A stretch of 64,000 nt of DNA from an uncultured Actinomycetes bacterium. GTDB taxonomy: Bacteria > Actinomycetota > Acidimicrobiia > Acidimicrobiales > Acidimicrobilacustridaceae. Positions 25,962 to 33,941 of the stretch are shown here, piece after piece (the stretch's first letter is position 1; each line of letters starts with the position of its first letter). The translations under genes and the position numbers were made by a program. Below the pieces are notes generated by a model that did not search any database, was not told where the DNA came from, and saw only the letters and a program-made list of their open reading frames with translations. The stretch covers positions 1 to 64,000 of the forward strand of contig CALBSE010000011.1 in the NCBI GenBank assembly GCA_937927725.1, given 5' to 3'.

Positions 25962-26168
25962 ATGGCGCGTACAAACATTGATATAGATGAGGAAGCTTGC
26001 GCCCTGGTCATGGCCCAGCACGGGTTCGCAACCAAACGACAAGCGGTCAACTACGCCCTGCGTAAAGCCGTCATCGTCCCCATGACCGTTGAAGAAGCCA
26101 AAGCCATGCGCGGCACCGGATGGGACGGCGATCTCGAAGAAATGCGACGGTTTGAGCCTTGGAGTTGA
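25962..26168 (+). CDS. VapB-family antitoxin
   Basis: A 68-residue type II antitoxin. The N-terminus ARTNIDIDEEACALVMAQHGFATKRQAVNYALRKAV is a ribbon-helix-helix DNA-binding domain; the C-terminal part (GTGWDGDLEEMRRF) should wrap the toxin. The start at 25962 is supported by the leaderless promoter layout. It overlaps the toxin gene by about 10 nt. VapB neutralises VapC and represses the pair. Confidence 0.88.
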   Translation: MARTNIDIDEEACALVMAQHGFATKRQAVNYALRKAVIVPMTVEEAKAMRGTGWDGDLEEMRRFEPWS

Positions 26169-26554
26169 TCGTCGACTCATCGGCCTGGATTGACTTTCTG
26201 CGCAACTCAAACATCGCAATCGCCGACCTCGTAGAAGAGGCACTGGTCGATGGAGCCGCAGTCACTGGGACGATTGTGATGGAACTTCTTGCCGGTGCAC
26301 GCACCGAAAAGCAGCTCACCGACCTCGAACACCTTCTCGGCCGGGCGAAGTTGTTACCCACGGAACCTGAGGACTTCGAAGCCGCTGCGTTGCTCTATCG
26401 AACCTGTCGGCAAAATGGCGTCACGATTCGGACAATGTCTGACTGCCTCATTGCAGCGACAGCAATCCGATGTGGCCAACCGGTGTTGCATAACGATCGC
26501 GACTTTGCGCTTCTGTCGCAGTACACCGAGTTGGGCGTCATCGACCCCGCTTAG
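26159..26554 (+). CDS. VapC-family PIN-domain toxin
   Basis: A 131-residue PIN-domain ribonuclease, usually targeting tRNA or rRNA. The acidic residues are in place: Asp in IVDSSAWIDF, Glu in VMELLAGA, Asp in MSDCLIAATA and Asp in HNDRDF. The start is a TTG (26159 or 26165), overlapping vapB, which keeps toxin yield low. The pair lies within the stretch that separates the two halves of the mft locus. Its end overlaps the convergent hypothetical gene by 4 nt. Confidence 0.88.
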   Translation: MELIVDSSAWIDFLRNSNIAIADLVEEALVDGAAVTGTIVMELLAGARTEKQLTDLEHLLGRAKLLPTEPEDFEAAALLYRTCRQNGVTIRTMSDCLIAATAIRCGQPVLHNDRDFALLSQYTELGVIDPA

Positions 26555-26976
26555 GGCTGAAGGTCGACCTCGTTGCCGTTACCATCGCGCGCAACAACGA
26601 TTCGCGGATCGGTAGGCGCTCCGCCAATGCCGATTGCCGAAAGCACCTCAAATGCTGAATCGGTCGCCGTCGTTCCTGGCGGCTGACGAAGCGTTGCGCC
26701 TTCACGGTCTTCATCGAGATGCCAGCCGCGTTTGCTCAATGCATCGGCGACGTTACGGAGACGTGAGGCCGAAAGTTCGTTGAACCGAACGATCAGAACA
26801 CTGCTTCCGCCCTGTTTGGCGTTGATCACGAGCGGATGCCATCCCTCGGGCGCACTCACGGTGGCCGATGCGTCGACCTCGCTGATCAGCACGTGAGCCC
26901 GCAGCGACACGATGGCCTCAGTCAGAACACCCACCGCATCGAAATCTGTGGGGTCGATCACAACTGGTTCAGCCAT
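26551..26976 (-). CDS. Uncharacterised 141-residue protein
   Basis: A soluble 141-residue protein beginning MAEPVVIDPTDFDAVGVLTEAIVSLRAHVLISEV, with a central beta-rich segment (HPLVINAKQGGSSVLIVRFNELSASRLRNVADALSKRGWHLDEDREGATLR). The end repeats FEVLSAIGIGGAPTDP. It looks like a small alpha/beta domain that binds a ligand or protein. I do not recognise the family. The start at 26976 is favoured because upstream codons run into the divergent SDR promoter. Being divergent from the mft SDR operon, it could be its regulator or partner, but there is no DNA-binding motif. Confidence 0.6.
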   Translation of the reverse strand: MAEPVVIDPTDFDAVGVLTEAIVSLRAHVLISEVDASATVSAPEGWHPLVINAKQGGSSVLIVRFNELSASRLRNVADALSKRGWHLDEDREGATLRQPPGTTATDSAFEVLSAIGIGGAPTDPRIVVARDGNGNEVDLQP

Positions 26977-27035
26977 GGGTCCAGCCTCGCGCAGTCCGCC
27001 CAGCGCTGGGAATGTCCACGACCGAGCCACACCCG

Positions 27036-27041
27036 TAGGAT
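27036..27041 (+). promoter_or_regulatory. Probable -10 box of the second mft operon (TAGGAT)
   Basis: TAGGAT is 24 nt before the SDR start at 27065, with a GGGGAGGAAC ribosome site. It would drive SDR, moxR, VWA, mftE and mftF. Confidence 0.5.
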
Positions 27042-27064
27042 TCCCCTTCTGGGGAGGAACAGTT

Positions 27065-27874
27065 ATGGCTCGTGAAAATCCCGTCGCCGTTGTCACCGGT
27101 GCCGCTCGCGGTATCGGCGCGGCCACCGCAGCCCGACTTGCTGCCCGTGGCTTCACCATTGCTCTCATCGATCTTCCGCTTGAGTCACCCGGTCGCCACG
27201 GCGAAATCCCCGGCCCCTACCGACCGGCGCAAGGCCAGGACCTCGACGAGGCCACCGCCGCGTGTGGTGGACGTGGCCACGCTCATGCCGCCGATGTTCG
27301 CGATCCCGAAGCATTGGCCAAAGTGATCGAGACTGTCGTCGCGCATCACGGCTCCATCGATGTTGTTGTCGCCGCGGCTGGTGCCGTCGCAGGCGGTGCT
27401 CCGCTGTGGGAGACCGACGACGAAGTCTGGCGTTCGATGATCGACATCAATCTCACCGGCGTGTTCAACATTGCACGCGCCGCGTTGCCTTCAATGCTTT
27501 CTGCACCTGCGCCACGAAATGGTCGATTTGTTGCGATTGCTTCAGCAGCCGCCCATTACGGCCTTCCACAACTCGCGGCCTACTCCGCTGCCAAACATGG
27601 TGTTGCCGGATTGATCAAAGCGCTTTCAGCCGAACTCACGGACAGCGGCGTCACCGCGAACGCCGTCTGCCCCGGTTCAACCGCAACAGGCATGCTCGAT
27701 GCGTCCGCCGCGATCTACGGCATCGAGAATCGTGAGGGGTTTGCCCACCAAGCCCGTATTGGCCGACTCATCGATCCCGATGAAATCGCAGCAACCATCG
27801 AATGGTTGTGTGTCGACGCACCCGCCGCACTTACGGGTTCTCTCATTGATGTCGACGGCGGTTTCCGCGCATGA
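27065..27874 (+). CDS. Mycofactocin-coupled SDR-family oxidoreductase
   Basis: A 269-residue short-chain dehydrogenase with TGAARGIGAATAARLAARG as cofactor loop and YSAAKHG as the catalytic Tyr/Lys motif. After the second strand (ALIDLP) it has an insertion of about 30 residues (SPGRHGEIPGPYRPAQGQDLDEA), another subtype of the insertion that marks mycofactocin-coupled SDRs. It leads an operon whose last two genes are mftE and mftF, strong context for an enzyme that uses mycofactocin as electron acceptor. Its stop overlaps the moxR start (ATGA). Confidence 0.9.
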   Translation: MARENPVAVVTGAARGIGAATAARLAARGFTIALIDLPLESPGRHGEIPGPYRPAQGQDLDEATAACGGRGHAHAADVRDPEALAKVIETVVAHHGSIDVVVAAAGAVAGGAPLWETDDEVWRSMIDINLTGVFNIARAALPSMLSAPAPRNGRFVAIASAAAHYGLPQLAAYSAAKHGVAGLIKALSAELTDSGVTANAVCPGSTATGMLDASAAIYGIENREGFAHQARIGRLIDPDEIAATIEWLCVDAPAALTGSLIDVDGGFRA

Positions 27875-28776
27875 GTTCGTTTAACCGCGCTGCTGTCGAT
27901 GCAATCTGCGCCGATGTTGTTGGCCGTCGCAACGAGATCGACGTCGTTGTTGCTGCGCTCGCCGCCGAGCGCCATGTACTTCTTGAAGGCCCGCCAGGCA
28001 CCGGCAAGTCCTCGCTGCTTCGAGCCCTTGCGCACGCTTCCGGTGTCGAACTGGTTTTCGTTGAAGGAAACGCTGAACTCACGCCGGCACGCTTAGTCGG
28101 AACCTTCGACCCAGCTCGTGTTCTTACTGATGGCTACAGCGCTGACGTGTTCCTTGACGGACCTCTTGTTGATGCCCTTCGTACTGGTTCTCTTCTCTAC
28201 ATTGAAGAAATCAATCGAGTTCCGGAAGAAACGCTCAACGTGATCATCACGGCAATGAGTGAGCGCGAACTCAACATCCCCCGCCTCGGTCGTGTTATCG
28301 CCGAACCGGGTTTCCGTGTTGTCGCCGCCATGAATCCGTTCGACGCAATCGGCACGGCTCGCATTTCATCTGCGGTCTACGACCGTGTTTCGCGAGTTGC
28401 GATGGGCTATCAGTCCGAAACAGAAGAGACTGAAATTGTTGCCCGCGAAGCAAAGGGCGCTGGCGCAGGACCTGTGGGCCGACGCGCGGTGCGCGTCGTT
28501 CGTGCCACCCGCGACCACTCCGATCTGCGCGTCGGTTCATCTGTTCGCGGCGCAATTGATCTCTCACTCATCGCTGAGCAACTCGCATCGCTGCGTGAAC
28601 TCGATGTCACCGACGAAGAACTCGGGCTGGATGCGGCGCTTGCCGCGCTTTCCGGTCGCATTCGCGTTCGCGAAGGTTCCGGGCGCACTCCTGAGGCGAT
28701 TGTGCGCGACCTTTGGGCCTCCAATCCGCTCGAAACCGATGATCCCGACACGGAGACCGACCCGGGAAAAGCCTGA
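27871..28776 (+). CDS. MoxR-family AAA+ ATPase
   Basis: A 301-residue AAA+ ATPase of the MoxR class. Walker A is GPPGTGKSS, Walker B is LLYIEEINR, and the sensor region is VVAAMNPFDAIGT. MoxR ATPases work with VWA proteins as chaperones that insert metals or cofactors into target enzymes, as in methanol dehydrogenase (mox) and CO dehydrogenase (CoxD/CoxE) maturation. It starts by overlapping the SDR stop and is followed at once by a VWA gene. The inferred target is a mycofactocin-linked dehydrogenase. Confidence 0.92.
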   Translation: MSSFNRAAVDAICADVVGRRNEIDVVVAALAAERHVLLEGPPGTGKSSLLRALAHASGVELVFVEGNAELTPARLVGTFDPARVLTDGYSADVFLDGPLVDALRTGSLLYIEEINRVPEETLNVIITAMSERELNIPRLGRVIAEPGFRVVAAMNPFDAIGTARISSAVYDRVSRVAMGYQSETEETEIVAREAKGAGAGPVGRRAVRVVRATRDHSDLRVGSSVRGAIDLSLIAEQLASLRELDVTDEELGLDAALAALSGRIRVREGSGRTPEAIVRDLWASNPLETDDPDTETDPGKA

Positions 28777-28838
28777 ACCCGCCGCCTCAACAAGGTGGCG
28801 GGGGTAGCAAACCCCCACAGGCGCCCGACGAAGAGCGC

Positions 28839-29759
28839 GTGCTGGAAGGCGAAGAAGCCGAACAAGCGCTAGCGGAAGCCGGCCGTCAGTCCACGTCACG
28901 TCGACAAATGGAGCAGCACGAATCGTTCCAGGAGATTTCGCCCGAGGTGGGTGTCCTTGATGAAGAAGCGTTTTCCGACGCACTTCGCCATGACCCCGAC
29001 GAGACACTCACGTTGCTGGCCGAATTAGTTGGCGCAACCGATGAAAAACTGCGCGAACTCGCACGCTCCCTTGCCGGTCGAGTTGTTGTCGATGTTGTTC
29101 GCACCGGTGCACCAAAACGATCAGGCATTGGCCGACTGCGTCATCGGCGCGCCGATTATGGCGGCGAACTCGATGTTGATCGCAGTCTCGAAACCATCGC
29201 TTCTGCTCGAGCCCGCGGTGAGGCACCCTCACTAGAAGATCTCACTGCCCGCGATTGGTCAAAGCCCGATCTTGCGCTGTGTCTGTTGATTGACCGCAGC
29301 GGCTCAATGGGCGGAGAGCGTTTGGCGACTGCGGCGGTCGCAGCCGCCGCGTCGTTATGGCGAGCGCCGATCGACACCAGCGTCGTTGCTTTTTCCGATG
29401 ACGCGATCGTGATTGCCTCACAAGGATCTGGGCGCGATGCAGAAGATGTCGTCAACCAACTTTTCAGACTCCGCGGTTTTGGCACCACTGACCTTGCCTT
29501 CGCGTTTCGCACCGCCGCCGCACAACTTTCTCGTTCCTCGGCCTCACGTCGCATCACACTGTTGCTGTCCGACGGTCGCGCCACCGCTGGCGACGACCCC
29601 GTCGAAGCTGCAGCAATTCTCGACGAACTCGTGGTCCTTGCTCCCGCAGACGATCTCGAAAGTGCTGTTGAACTCGCCGGAGCTGTCGGAGGCCGCTGCG
29701 TGGGAGTCACCGGGCCATCCGCCGTCCCCGAGGCACTGGCCGAAGCACTTCTTGGCTAA
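28839..29759 (+). CDS. VWA-domain protein, partner of the MoxR ATPase
   Basis: A 306-residue cytosolic protein with an acidic helical N-terminal region and a C-terminal von Willebrand A domain. The MIDAS motif is LLIDRSGSM near residue 150, with the later TTDLAFAF and LLSDGRAT positions completing the metal site. The start is uncertain. The first usual start is GTG at 28839, but the frame is open back to a CTG at 28773 that overlaps the moxR stop as CTGA. That would add 22 Pro/Gly-rich residues. MoxR/VWA pairs assemble metalloenzymes. Confidence 0.85.
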   Translation: MLEGEEAEQALAEAGRQSTSRRQMEQHESFQEISPEVGVLDEEAFSDALRHDPDETLTLLAELVGATDEKLRELARSLAGRVVVDVVRTGAPKRSGIGRLRHRRADYGGELDVDRSLETIASARARGEAPSLEDLTARDWSKPDLALCLLIDRSGSMGGERLATAAVAAAASLWRAPIDTSVVAFSDDAIVIASQGSGRDAEDVVNQLFRLRGFGTTDLAFAFRTAAAQLSRSSASRRITLLLSDGRATAGDDPVEAAAILDELVVLAPADDLESAVELAGAVGGRCVGVTGPSAVPEALAEALLG

Positions 29760-29790
29760 CGAGTGGGCAGACCCTGCCATCGGTGCGACG

Positions 29791-30483
29791 ATGTCAGACA
29801 TGGCTTCAGCGCACGCTCTCGGCGATCTGACATGGACCGATGTTCGGGACTCGCCGCGCATTGTGCTGATTCCCGTGGGCAGTCTCGAACAGCACGGGCC
29901 CCATCTTCCGCTCGATACCGACACTCGCATCGCTACTGCGATTGCTGAACATGTTTGTGAACTGCGTGAGGATCTTGTCGTTGGTCCCGCGGTTGCGATT
30001 GGTGCCTCGGGTGAACACGCAGGGTTCGATGGCACGTTGTCGATCGGCACCGACGCGCTCACCACGGTGCTCGTAGAACTAGCGCGCTCTGCCGATGCGT
30101 TTACTGGCGTTGTGTTTGTGAATGGACATGGCGGAAATCGCGACGCGCTTCTGGCGGCGCGCGCCATCCTCCGCCTCGAAGCTCGCACTGTTGTCGCGTG
30201 GTCCCCGTCGATTCCCGGTGGCGATGCCCACGCCGGTCGCAGTGAAACCTCGATCCTTCTCGCCATTGATCCCGAATGCGTGCGAAGCGATGCAATGGAA
30301 GCGGGAGAAACGGCTCCACTCAGCGAACTTCTTGAAGATCTTCAAACCGGTGGCGTGAAGTCGGTCAGTGACAACGGAGTTCTTGGTGATCCGACGGACG
30401 CAACTGCCGAACATGGCAACGAACTCTTTCTTGGTCTCATCGCTGATCTTGCTCTTACGATCGACAAAGTGTTTCCTCGATGA
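29791..30483 (+). CDS. mftE: MftE, mycofactocin precursor peptidase (creatininase family)
   Basis: A 230-residue metal-dependent amidohydrolase of the creatininase fold that cuts the modified MftA to release the Val-Tyr-derived dipeptide core. Metal ligands lie in GSLEQHGPHLPLDTDT (Glu, His, Asp), the later NGHGGNRDAL (His), and SETSILLAIDP. The first ATG (29791) is used; a second Met three codons on is possible. It is 31 nt after the VWA stop and overlaps mftF by 4 nt. It lies 12.7 kb from mftABC. Confidence 0.95.
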   Translation: MSDMASAHALGDLTWTDVRDSPRIVLIPVGSLEQHGPHLPLDTDTRIATAIAEHVCELREDLVVGPAVAIGASGEHAGFDGTLSIGTDALTTVLVELARSADAFTGVVFVNGHGGNRDALLAARAILRLEARTVVAWSPSIPGGDAHAGRSETSILLAIDPECVRSDAMEAGETAPLSELLEDLQTGGVKSVSDNGVLGDPTDATAEHGNELFLGLIADLALTIDKVFPR

Positions 30484-31928
30484 CCGCTGATCTTGTGGGT
30501 CTCTACGTCGTTGCGGATCCTTCGCTACAACGCAAAGAGCGCGGCACCGTGCTGCTCGGTGGCTCTCCGCTTCGCATCGTGCGTATCAGCGAGAAAGGCG
30601 CCGACCTCGTCGACTCGCTGTTGAACGGAAATCCAGTTCCGCCCGGCAAAGGTGCGACCTCACTTGTGCGCCGGCTTCTCGACGGCGGTCTTCTGCAGCC
30701 GGTTCCCGCTTCGACACCGTTCACCTTCAACGATGTCACGGTCGTCATTCCTGTTCACGGCGAACTTGAAACCGGATTGCTCGACGGCATTGGCCAGGTG
30801 GCTCGAATCATCGTGGTCGATGACAAAAGTGACCATCCCGTTGTCGTTCCGGTGAAGACAACGCATGGAACAAGCGTGGCGTGCGTTCGCCGTGCAACAA
30901 ATGGCGGACCAGCTGCTGCTCGCAATACCGGTCTTCACGAAGTCACAACGCCTCTCGTTGCGTTTCTGGATGCTGACTGCCTTCCTCGACCGGGCTGGAT
31001 TGAACCGCTTCTCGAACAATTCGGTGACCCCGCGGTTGCGGTTGTTGCGCCGCGCATCACATCGATCGAACCGCTCGGCGCTCCCGACCATCCGTTGCTT
31101 TCCCGCTACGAACGCGTCCATGCATCACTTGATCGCGGCACACAGCGCGGTCGGGTCCGAGCCCGCACTCGCATTTCCTATGTGCCCTCTGCTGCACTCG
31201 TTTGCCGAGTCGATGCGCTCAACGCCGCCGGTGGTTTCGACGAGGCAATGGCTGTTGGCGAAGACGTCGATCTTGTTTGGAAACTCGACGAAGCGGGACA
31301 CACGGTTCGCTACGAACCGAGCGTCACCGTCGGCCATCGTCACCGCACTACGCCCTGGGCGTGGCTCCGTCGCCGCTTCGACTACGGCACCTCGGCTGGT
31401 CCGCTCGCCAAACGGCACCCCGGTGCACTCGTGCCCATTGAAGCTTCAGGCTGGAGCATTGCGACATGGGGGCTTGTAGCGACTGGCCATCCGTTTGCCG
31501 CCGGTGCCGTCGTCGGCGCCACCGCAGGAATGCTCGGCGGGAAGCTTGATGCGCTGTCGCGACCAATGGCGGTGGCCACGCAGCTCGCCGGTCGAGGTCA
31601 CCTCAGCGCCGGTCGCACAATCGCTCAGGGTTTGGTTCGTCCGCTCTGGCCAGCTACCGCGGTGGCGATCGCCTTTCTCCCCTGGCGCAGACTCAAGTTG
31701 GCCCTCCTTGCGGGCGTGCTCGCGCCCTCGGTCATCGACTGGATCCGAATCCGACCCGATATTTCGCCGCTTCCGTATGTGGCCCTTCGCTTCGCCGACG
31801 ATGTGGCCTACAGCGCGGGTGTGTGGGTCGGGTCCGTGCGCGCCGGAACTTTCGAGCCGCTCTTGCCCGAGGTCACTAGTTGGCCGAAGCCGAGCCGCTA
31901 TTCGCGCTGGCGTTCAGCGTTGTCGTAG
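30480..31928 (+). CDS. mftF: MftF, mycofactocin glycosyltransferase
   Basis: A 482-residue family-2 glycosyltransferase that adds beta-1,4-glucose units to premycofactocin. The N-terminal 80 residues include a PqqD-like segment (GGSPLRIVRISEKGADLVDSLL). The GT domain starts VTVVIPVHGE, has VAFLDADCLP as its DxD region, and AMAVGEDVDLVWKLDEAGH in the acceptor part. The C-terminus holds hydrophobic segments (ATAVAIAFLPWRR, LALLAGVLAPSV), which suggests membrane association. It closes the operon and converges on the FKBP gene with 8 nt between. Confidence 0.95.
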   Translation: MTADLVGLYVVADPSLQRKERGTVLLGGSPLRIVRISEKGADLVDSLLNGNPVPPGKGATSLVRRLLDGGLLQPVPASTPFTFNDVTVVIPVHGELETGLLDGIGQVARIIVVDDKSDHPVVVPVKTTHGTSVACVRRATNGGPAAARNTGLHEVTTPLVAFLDADCLPRPGWIEPLLEQFGDPAVAVVAPRITSIEPLGAPDHPLLSRYERVHASLDRGTQRGRVRARTRISYVPSAALVCRVDALNAAGGFDEAMAVGEDVDLVWKLDEAGHTVRYEPSVTVGHRHRTTPWAWLRRRFDYGTSAGPLAKRHPGALVPIEASGWSIATWGLVATGHPFAAGAVVGATAGMLGGKLDALSRPMAVATQLAGRGHLSAGRTIAQGLVRPLWPATAVAIAFLPWRRLKLALLAGVLAPSVIDWIRIRPDISPLPYVALRFADDVAYSAGVWVGSVRAGTFEPLLPEVTSWPKPSRYSRWRSALS

Positions 31929-31936
31929 GTCGGCGT

Positions 31937-32311
31937 TCAGCCGACGTTCAGAAGGTCGACGACGAACACGAGGGTCTCGCCACCCTTGATGACGCCACCA
32001 GCACCACGATCGCCATACCCAAGGTGCGACGGAATGGTGATGCTGCGACGGCCGCCCACCTTCATGCCGGCAACGCCCTGATCCCAGCCCGCGATGACCT
32101 GACCGGCACCGAGACGGAACTCAAAGGTGTCGTTGCGATCCCACGACGCATCGAACTGCTGACCGTCGCTCCAGGCCACGCCCACGTAGTGCACGGTCAC
32201 GTTGGCGCCAGCGACGGCCTCGGTGCCAGTGCCAACTTCGATGTCCTCAAGAACGAGGTCAGCCGGAGGGGCGGTGTCGGGAATGGTCACGGAGGGTTTG
32301 GTGTCAGCCAT
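31937..32311 (-). CDS. FKBP-type peptidyl-prolyl cis-trans isomerase
   Basis: A 124-residue single-domain FKBP that speeds proline isomerisation in folding. The motifs VTVHYVGVAW, FDASWDR, VIAGWDQGVAGMKVGGRRSITIPSHLGYGD and LVFVVDLLNV are all present. There is no signal peptide, so it is cytosolic. A TAGGTT box ends 6 nt before the ATG, pointing to a leaderless mRNA. Confidence 0.94.
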   Translation of the reverse strand: MADTKPSVTIPDTAPPADLVLEDIEVGTGTEAVAGANVTVHYVGVAWSDGQQFDASWDRNDTFEFRLGAGQVIAGWDQGVAGMKVGGRRSITIPSHLGYGDRGAGGVIKGGETLVFVVDLLNVG

Positions 32312-32317
32312 GAGCGA

Positions 32318-32323
32318 AACCTA
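32318..32323 (-). promoter_or_regulatory. -10 box (TAGGTT) for a leaderless start
   Basis: TAGGTT ends 6 nt before the FKBP ATG at 32311. Confidence 0.55.
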
Positions 32324-32364
32324 GTGCGAGTCGGCAACCTTTTCGTGACGCGCTGTGCAGTTTC

Positions 32365-33201
32365 TCAGCACGGTCGATTCATCACAACAGTGCGCCACTC
32401 GCCATCGGCACGAACCTCGATGCAACGAGCACCCGCCTGTTCGAATGACTCGACGACAAGGTCGGCTTGTTCAGCGAGTAGTCCACTGAGAACAAGGATG
32501 CCGTCAGGCTTCGCAATCTGCATCAATGCCGCCGACATGGAACGCAATGTGGCCGATCCGATGTTGGCAAGAACGAGGTCGAACGCGCTCGGGCGGAGTT
32601 CCTCGACAGTGGCGGTCGAGACCTCCAAGAGTTCGTCGACGTCATTGCGACGGGCGTTGTCGAGTGTCGCAACGATTGCGTCCGGAGCGATGTCGGTTGC
32701 CACCACCATCGTTGCGCCGCGACGTGCTGCCGCAATCGCAAGCACACCGCTTCCGCAGCCAATATCGGCCACTGCGCTGCCCGGAGTCACACGTTCATCA
32801 ATGACCTCAAGGCACATGCGAGTGGTCTCGTGAGAGGCGCTTCCAAACGCATGTCCCGGATCAATCCACAACGCCAGATCGTTCTCGGCAACGTCGGCCG
32901 GAACCTCCAGCCAAGGTGGCACGATCACGATCGAACCCACACGCCAAACCTGCGCGTGATCCCGCCATGCATCGAGACCCGCATCGGCAGCTACCGATTC
33001 CGCGATTGGCGACCAACGCTCGGCCAGCACCTCAAGCGCGTGTTGCGCAGTCGTGGTCTCACAACCAATGCGAAGTTCAACAGTGCCGTCAGGAAGCGCT
33101 TGCTCTTCTATTCCGCTTACGCCGAGGTCCCACACAAGCCCAGAAACGAGATCGACATCGCTTTCGTCGACGACAACAACAACCGTTGTCCAGTCGGTCA
33201 C
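32365..33201 (-). CDS. prmA: PrmA, ribosomal protein L11 methyltransferase
   Basis: A 278-residue AdoMet methyltransferase of the PrmA family, which trimethylates ribosomal protein L11. The N-terminal recognition domain contains VSGIEEQALPDGTVEL. The methyltransferase part has LWIDPGHAFGSASHETTRMCLE, the AdoMet motif VADIGCGSGVLAIAAARRG, and the catalytic-loop FDLVLANIG (PrmA NxxxxP-like motif, with Ala-Asn). It overlaps the nitroreductase gene by 4 nt. Confidence 0.88.
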   Translation of the reverse strand: MTDWTTVVVVVDESDVDLVSGLVWDLGVSGIEEQALPDGTVELRIGCETTTAQHALEVLAERWSPIAESVAADAGLDAWRDHAQVWRVGSIVIVPPWLEVPADVAENDLALWIDPGHAFGSASHETTRMCLEVIDERVTPGSAVADIGCGSGVLAIAAARRGATMVVATDIAPDAIVATLDNARRNDVDELLEVSTATVEELRPSAFDLVLANIGSATLRSMSAALMQIAKPDGILVLSGLLAEQADLVVESFEQAGARCIEVRADGEWRTVVMNRPC

Positions 33202-33890
33202 GAATCAATTCCAAACGAGGGGCCATCGCACCGATCAACTGTTGCGAACGATGACACTGGGTCACGGCGCAACTTCGTGGGCTGATGGACCGGATGTCCG
33301 AGCATCATCACGCCCGCAAGCGCAAGGTTTGCTGGAACGTGCAGGAGTTCGCGGACTTCTGGTTCGACTCGCGCGTGCATTGTGGTGATGACACCACCGA
33401 GGCCCTCGGAACGAGCCGCAAGCATGATGTTCCACATAAACGGATAAATCGAAGCACCAGCCACCATCGTGTACCGATCAAGATCACGATCGGTCGCGAC
33501 CAAGCGTTCAAGGTCTCCGAACACCGCCAAAATCACCGGCGCACCAAACGTGATCTCAACGCGATCGCGAACGATCTCGTCGTACTCATCACTCTGACGA
33601 CCCGCTTCCACCACGCGTGCCTCGGCCTCGAGATCACCAATCGGTGCCCAAGGCGTAAAGCCGGCGACGGTCAGTGCGAAGTAGTCGCTCCATGGACCCA
33701 GATAGAGATCTCGCATTGCATTTCGAACGGCCGGGTCCTGCAGGACCACCACCTTCCAGGCCTGACGGTTTCCGCCGTTCGGCGCAAAGCGGGCGTGATC
33801 AAGCACGCGGTTCAGGACATCGTCGGCAACTGGCTCGTCGGTGAATTCACGCACCGATCCCGTTCCTCGAATTGTTGCAACCAGGTCCAT
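33198..33890 (-). CDS. Nitroreductase-family FMN protein
   Basis: A 230-residue FMN oxidoreductase fold. TGSVREFTDEPVADDVLNRVLDHARFAPNGGNRQAWKVVVL is the classic FMN-binding start, and EGLGGVITTMHARVEPEVRELL is near the end. The start at 33890 has a perfectly placed GGAGG; upstream Met codons at 33905 and 33902 lie inside that ribosome site. Relatives act as ene- or nitro-reductases, F420/FMN reductases or dehalogenases. It is the upstream partner of prmA. Confidence 0.86.
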   Translation of the reverse strand: MDLVATIRGTGSVREFTDEPVADDVLNRVLDHARFAPNGGNRQAWKVVVLQDPAVRNAMRDLYLGPWSDYFALTVAGFTPWAPIGDLEAEARVVEAGRQSDEYDEIVRDRVEITFGAPVILAVFGDLERLVATDRDLDRYTMVAGASIYPFMWNIMLAARSEGLGGVITTMHARVEPEVRELLHVPANLALAGVMMLGHPVHQPTKLRRDPVSSFATVDRCDGPSFGIDS

Positions 33891-33941
33891 TGGGTCCTCC
33901 ATCAAGAATCGGCCATCACGTCACCGAGGACAGGCAGGTTG

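Noticed and set aside
31880..32833. 317-codon plus-strand frame over FKBP and prmA
   Set aside because: It is antisense to two clear genes and has no motif.
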